Below, piece after piece: positions 59,719-64,000 of a stretch of DNA of 64,000 nucleotides. The DNA lies in assembly GCA_023313575.1 (NCBI GenBank), contig JAJTTP010000002.1:1364001-1428000 (forward strand), in the 5' to 3' direction. Numbering within the stretch: position 1 is the stretch's first letter; each line of letters starts with the position of its first letter. Under the pieces are notes generated by a model. It did no database searches. It was not told the DNA's origin and worked only from the letters and a program-made list of their open reading frames with translations. Origin of the DNA: Eutypella sp. D-1. Taxonomy: Eukaryota; Ascomycota; Sordariomycetes; Xylariales; Diatrypaceae. The translations under genes and the position numbers were made by a program.

Positions 59719-61308
59719 TTTTCTTGGGCCTGCCCCCGGTTATACCGAGGCGGCCTCGGAAGAAAAGGTGCGCAGCTTTGTAGATAACCGAGGATGTTGT
59801 GGCGGGGAGTGACGTCGGTAGACAAAGCCGTACCTGGGTGAGATTTGTGTTACTTTGAAAGATATTATAGTAAAAAGAATTAGGAATGGGTGTAATGAAG
59901 TAGGTAAGAAAGGAGGGAATCTTATTTGGGGGAAACTGGCTGGGCAACGGAAATCGGAGGTGGTGCACTACGTATTCGGTGTCAATGGATTAAGTCATCA
60001 ATGTAAAAGCAGAAACATAAATTCATGATGGGGAACCTGAGAACCTCTAAGGTACTTTTAGGCCGATGGAAGGCGATAAACTTTTTTTTCTGTTATCCAT
60101 TACCCATGGATTTCTTCCGGTAATTCGGGGTTAAACGCATTTAAACACTTTAAACACGTTAGATGCATCTGATAAGTTTGCCTAAAAGCTTAGCTCGATC
60201 CAGATTGACCAGTGAGATTTGATCCGCAAATCCGACCCACGCCGATGCTCGCAGTTATTTCTTGCCTTCAGGTCTTCCCGTCTGCCAGTAGAGCTCTAGA
60301 GGATACCAAAGTAGGTATCAAAAGAGTATACCATCCACCTGCTCTCCAATTGCCTCCCCGCTTTCTTCCCCTAAAGTTACCTAAACTTTGTAAGCTTGGT
60401 AGAGTTCCAGAACGCCCCAGAGTTGCAGTCAGTGATGTCACGACCAATCAGATCGCCATTATGAACCACAGGTCCCTTCGATGCATTTCTTTGATAAGTA
60501 CAAGTTCCAGCCCTACATAAGTGTAGGCAGCACATGTAGCCCATGGGTACCTACATACCTGATCGGAAGCTGATGCCAATGCCTATCTTAACTACTTGTA
60601 CTTAGCTTCTTCCATCTACACTCCAAAGACCCCGATCCTCAAGAAATTCGAAACAAGGAGTCTCAGACCGCAAGAAGCATTGGCATTTCAATACGTACTC
60701 TGTACTACATGCACGCGATCGGGGGAGATTTGAAATGTATAGAGATCTGAACGTGCGCTCATGAACGCATGCGAGGCATGTGGCATGTGGCACATCCACA
60801 TTTATGTCTCAAAATTCACCGTATAGGTATGTAGGTACATACATACTCCTTCCTCCCTCCCTCCTTCATGGAGTACCTCCACTACCAGCCCTAGAGAGTA
60901 CATACAGAGTTCCGATAACTCGGTGTGTGGCGTTGGTTCCCATGCTCTTGCCCCACTGATTGATAACCATGGTTAGGGCGATAAGATAATCTAAACCAAC
61001 CACTATAGATGTACGTACTGTAGCTCCAGAGCTCTACTCTTCCTGGCAGGTCCGCAGGCCCCTATCATTAGTAACCAATCGCGGCTTATACACCCCGGAC
61101 CCGCTCCCGGCCTCATTCACCGATGACTCCTGCCCGTTACCTCCGTAAACTCCTGACATCAAAACATCAATTCAACCTACACTGCTTGTTGTGAAATTAA
61201 ACTGTGTAACTTGTAGTCGACCTGACTTAGTTCCTAAATTATTTAAACCTTTATCTAACTTACGCATTACGCAAATTTGGGAAACTTGGTATTATCACTG
61301 TCGTCACA
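59719..61308. other. Divergent promoter region MTM1 / F-box gene
   Basis: About 1.6 kb between head-to-head genes. It has short TAGGTA motifs at 60.55 and 60.82 kb, a CCTCC run near 60.85 kb and the F-box gene leader from about 61.1 kb. The 102-codon frame at 60.21-60.52 kb has no recognisable features. Confidence 0.55.
61075..61079 (+). promoter_or_regulatory. CCAAT box of the F-box gene
   Basis: CCAAT lies about 230 nt upstream of the ATG at 61309, followed by a TTATAC element around 61086-61091 and an ATG-poor A/T-rich leader. Confidence 0.4.
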
Positions 61309-63138
61309 ATGAACGACACGCCTTCGGACCAGATTCAATCCGAGCTAGAGAACTTCCGCAACCAATGGCGCGCCGAAGTATCGGCCCGGACCAAGAACCC
61401 GGCGCCGGCGCCGGCCTCAACTTCAGTCTCGGGATCTCAGGCTGAAGCCCTAAGGAAACACGACCCAACTCCATCATCAACAACATCATCATCATCACAT
61501 AGGAAGGCCGCCCCACCAACCAGATCTCTCGGCCACCACCACCGCCAATCGGAAGATGGAGACGACGATGAAGACTCGTATGTCCCGGGGCCTAGTTTCG
61601 ACGACGCCGCGGTCGAAAAGACCGGCCGCAGGCTCGACGATGGCGGCAGCGGTGGCGAGCAATCCCGGGACAAGGGCAAGGGCGCGGACCGTGAGCCGGC
61701 GCCGCCGGCGCCACCACAATCCGCCATCGACTTCTATGAGGCGGCCGTGGAGAAGGAGACCACGGGCAAGCTGGGTGACAGCCTGCAGCTCTACCGCAAG
61801 GCCTTCCGCATGGACAGCCACGTCGACCAGATCTACCGTAACAAGCACTTCGCATCGGCGTGGCGCGCGAAGCCGCCGCCCCCGCAATCATCATCATCAT
61901 CCGGCACCGGCAAGAACCAGCCGCAAGCCCCCGCCCCGGCTGTCGCCCCCGTTCCGGCTCCCGCTGCGACGACGCCGGCGCCCTCGATCCCGGAGCTGAT
62001 CGCCAGCTTCGCGGGGGTGGCGATCGAGGGCGTACCGGCGGAGGTGGAGGGGACGGCGGCACCGCCGTGCCCGATCGCGGCGCTGCCGGGGGAGATTCTG
62101 GTCCACATACTGCGGGATGTGGCGGTGACAGACGTGGGAGACTTCGCGCGACTGTCGCGGGTGTGCCGGCGCCTCGCCTACCTCGTCGCTACCGAGGAAG
62201 CCATCTGGCGCCGCGTGTGCCTCGGCACCGAATTCGGCTTCCTCGCCATGCATCACCGCTTCCAGCGCGGCGTCGCCTGGGAGGACCTGCCACTGTCGCT
62301 GCCCCTCGGCTTGGGGTCCTCCCCCGATGACCCGGGACCACCGCCCGGCGCCGAGAACCTAGTTCTCGTCGGCTCTACGACAGAGGAGCAGCGGCGACGG
62401 CTGCAGGAGGCGTCGGAGCAGCGGAAGCTGGCAGCGAGCACGGCGCTCCTGCGCAGCGGGGCGTACGCGGGGTCGTGGCGGGGGATGTTCCGGTCGCGGC
62501 CGCGGGTGCGGTTCAACGGGTGCTACATCAGCACGGTGAACTACATCCGGGCGGGGCAATCGTCGGCGCACCAGATCGCGTGGAACACCCCCGTCCACAT
62601 CGTCACCTACTACCGGTACCTGCGCCTGTTCCGCGACGGCGCCGCCCTGAGCCTGCTGACTACCGACGAGCCCGCCGCCGTCGTGCCCCACCTCACCCGC
62701 GAGGCCGCCGACCTCCACCGCGGCGGCGCCGCACCCCATCTCCCCTCCGCTGTCGTCGCCAACGCCCTCCGCGGCCGCTGGAGGCTGTCGGGCGTCGATA
62801 GCTTGGGCGATGGCGACGACGGACCCTTGACGACCGAAGGCGGCGGCGGCGCTGACGGGAACCCGATCGCCGCTACCGCTACAGACCTCGGCGTCCACGA
62901 GGCCGAGGGTGATCTGTTCGTGGAGACGGAGGGCGTGGGGCCGAAGTACCTGTACAGGATGGACCTGTCGCTAGGGCACGCGGGCAAGTCGGCCGGGGGC
63001 GGCGCACGGAACACGAAGCTTCTGTGGCGGGGCTTCTGGAGCTACAACCGGCTGACGGACGACTGGGCCGAGTTTGGGCTGCGCAATTACAAGCCGTTTT
63101 TCTTCAGCCGCGTTAAGAGCTACGGCCTCGGTGGCTGA
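61309..63138 (+). CDS. HRT3: F-box protein, Hrt3 / FBXO9 (Pof7) family
   Basis: Substrate-recognition subunit of an SCF (Skp1-Cullin-F-box) ubiquitin ligase. Single exon, 609 residues. A low-complexity N-terminus (1-135) is followed by a TPR-like helical pair (about 138-185: AIDFYEAAVEKETTGKLGDS, LQLYRKAFRMDSHVDQIYR) characteristic of the FBXO9 family. A Pro/Ala linker leads to the F-box (about 256-305: IAALPGEILVHILRDVAVTD ... FARLSRVCRRLAYLVATEE). The C-terminal half has the conserved family blocks RVRFNGCYISTVNYIRAGQ, VHIVTYYRYLRLFRDG and WRLSGVDSL, and ends with KLLWRGFWSYNRLTDDWAEF, KPFFFSRVKSYGLGG. The coding GC content is very high from about 61.6 to 63.1 kb. In yeast Hrt3 is linked to degradation of SCF targets; the substrate here is unknown. 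Confidence 0.9.
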   Translation: MNDTPSDQIQSELENFRNQWRAEVSARTKNPAPAPASTSVSGSQAEALRKHDPTPSSTTSSSSHRKAAPPTRSLGHHHRQSEDGDDDEDSYVPGPSFDDAAVEKTGRRLDDGGSGGEQSRDKGKGADREPAPPAPPQSAIDFYEAAVEKETTGKLGDSLQLYRKAFRMDSHVDQIYRNKHFASAWRAKPPPPQSSSSSGTGKNQPQAPAPAVAPVPAPAATTPAPSIPELIASFAGVAIEGVPAEVEGTAAPPCPIAALPGEILVHILRDVAVTDVGDFARLSRVCRRLAYLVATEEAIWRRVCLGTEFGFLAMHHRFQRGVAWEDLPLSLPLGLGSSPDDPGPPPGAENLVLVGSTTEEQRRRLQEASEQRKLAASTALLRSGAYAGSWRGMFRSRPRVRFNGCYISTVNYIRAGQSSAHQIAWNTPVHIVTYYRYLRLFRDGAALSLLTTDEPAAVVPHLTREAADLHRGGAAPHLPSAVVANALRGRWRLSGVDSLGDGDDGPLTTEGGGGADGNPIAATATDLGVHEAEGDLFVETEGVGPKYLYRMDLSLGHAGKSAGGGARNTKLLWRGFWSYNRLTDDWAEFGLRNYKPFFFSRVKSYGLGG

Positions 63139-63658
63139 GGGAAGATCCAAGTAAGGGCGTGTGAGCTGGTCGGTTGACCAACTGTTTAAGGGCACTTCCG
63201 TACGCGGTGTCTCAATCTGGTATCTGCCCCGTCTCCCTACTTGTCCCTTATACGACCTGTTGACAATAGTTCCTACTGGCAATCACCAAGCATAATTTTT
63301 GCGTCACATTAGCAGGCGAAGACGGATACACACTAGAAAGTGAGCAAGTACTTATGAATAGACTATGAATAAAACCTATTCTTTTCCTCTACAAATACAT
63401 TAGCAACAGGCCATATCTGCATTTCAGATCCATAAAGATATTGAGATGAATAATGAAACATGATATGTGGTCTTTCCGAGCGTCCCGATTTGCCCGACTT
63501 GAAACCGAGACCCAAGTAGCGAAAGCAACAATGTGGAATGCGTTTACGATCCGGAAAATTCAAGGGCGCGGCACCATGCAGTGGCCATAATTTCTAAGGC
63601 TTCCCATCTTTGTCTACGGCCATTTCCTCCGCTACCCTAGGTTTCGATAAGTCGATGA
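63139..63658. other. Intergenic region between convergent genes
   Basis: 520 bp of moderately AT-rich DNA, presumably both 3' UTRs. Nothing else was seen. Confidence 0.6.
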
Positions 63659-64000
63659 TCAATAATTTGAACCCATGACTTTATTGATATCAATCGGACT
63701 CCATGACGTAGGGACCATGCACCCGCCGTCGACATTCACTCGTACTGGGCTTTTCGCATTAATATCCTCCGACGGTGGGCTCTCCATCTCCACAGGCAGA
63801 AATAACAGGGAGCTGTCCCCAAAGGCTTCCAATGATGATTTCTTGTAATCCTGCTGAGGAGAGTTGTCGGCGACAGTCTGAAGCCTCGCCTTTGACGTCG
63901 CTGGCGTGTCCGCATCGAGGCCACCAGTGGAACCCGCACTTGGACTGCTTGGGACGCTGAGACGGCCGAACTCAGTCACCTTTCTCTTGGTTCCCCTGTG
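63659..64000 (-). CDS. 3' end of an unidentified gene (partial)
   Basis: The frame is open from the right edge to a TGA at 63659-63661 and encodes about 113 C-terminal residues. They start with a basic His-Arg-Gly-Thr-Lys-Arg-Lys and continue with a Ser/Pro/Thr-rich, probably disordered segment containing SKARLQTVADNSPQQDYKKS, and end in Gly-Ser-Asn-Tyr. A basic patch followed by a disordered acidic/serine region would suit a transcription or signalling protein, but this is a guess; no domain is visible. The position opposite the F-box gene and the length of the frame support a real gene. Confidence 0.5.
   Translation of the reverse strand, partial: HRGTKRKVTEFGRLSVPSSPSAGSTGGLDADTPATSKARLQTVADNSPQQDYKKSSLEAFGDSSLLFLPVEMESPPSEDINAKSPVRVNVDGGCMVPTSWSPIDINKVMGSNY

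Noticed and set aside
61495..63014. Several Arg/Pro/Ala-rich ORFs on both strands
   Set aside because: Shadows of the very GC-rich F-box coding sequence.
1..64000. tRNA genes, 5S rRNA, telomeric TTAGGG arrays, CRISPR-like arrays
   Set aside because: No B-box-like GGTTCGANTCC in a cloverleaf context, no 5S core, no TTAGGG array and no regularly spaced repeats were seen on either strand; by-eye search only.

Overview
The window is nuclear DNA from a filamentous ascomycete (Pezizomycotina), most likely a sordariomycete. The evidence is short introns (57-186 nt) with GTRNGT donors and CTAAC/CTGAC branch points, CT- or CA-rich leaders, and a full set of fungal housekeeping proteins. The RNA polymerase II subunit ends in a divergent, Pezizomycotina-type heptad tail. 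No prokaryotic features, rRNA, tRNA, CRISPR array or intact transposon were found.

Layout. Position 1-11 holds the first codons of a minus-strand gene that runs off the left edge, with its TATA promoter at about 100. From there to 18.4 kb is a long gene-poor stretch with only small candidates: a Cys-rich 48-residue ORF at 8.36 kb and a possible two-exon gene at 15.2-15.5 kb. A compact housekeeping block follows: RPB1 (-, 18.4-23.8 kb), SWD1/RbBP5 (-, 25.6-27.3), THG1 (+, 28.05-29.3), a TMA23-like G-patch protein (-, 29.5-30.3), GUP1-type MBOAT (+, 31.36-33.7) and an unrecognised coiled-coil/disordered protein (-, 35.5-37.7). After 7.5 kb without a recognisable gene comes MSB1 (-, 45.2-48.7). 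After another 6.4 kb come UNG1 (-, 55.05-56.6), an MTM1/SLC25A39 carrier (-, 58.2-59.7), an HRT3/FBXO9 F-box protein (+, 61.3-63.1) and the 3' end of an unidentified gene (-, 63.66 to the right edge).

How the genes work together. There is no metabolic cluster. The genes serve separate core functions: transcription (RPB1), H3K4 methylation (SWD1), tRNA-His maturation (THG1), ribosome biogenesis (TMA23-like), lipid and GPI-anchor remodelling (GUP1), polarity (MSB1), base excision repair (UNG1), mitochondrial Mn/Fe-S and glutathione homeostasis (MTM1) and SCF ubiquitination (F-box). Several are tail-to-tail or head-to-head pairs with separate promoters.

The most notable observations are: (i) an 11-fold recurrence of the palindrome core ACCTAGGT, only in non-coding DNA; (ii) a UNG with a long Lys/Glu-rich C-terminal tail and an AUG-less, presequence-like in-frame extension upstream; (iii) a GC-AG intron in THG1; (iv) an off-by-one frame conflict at the RPB1 start exon; and (v) four cysteines in the first loop of the MTM1 carrier. 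I did not find a clearly new multi-gene system.
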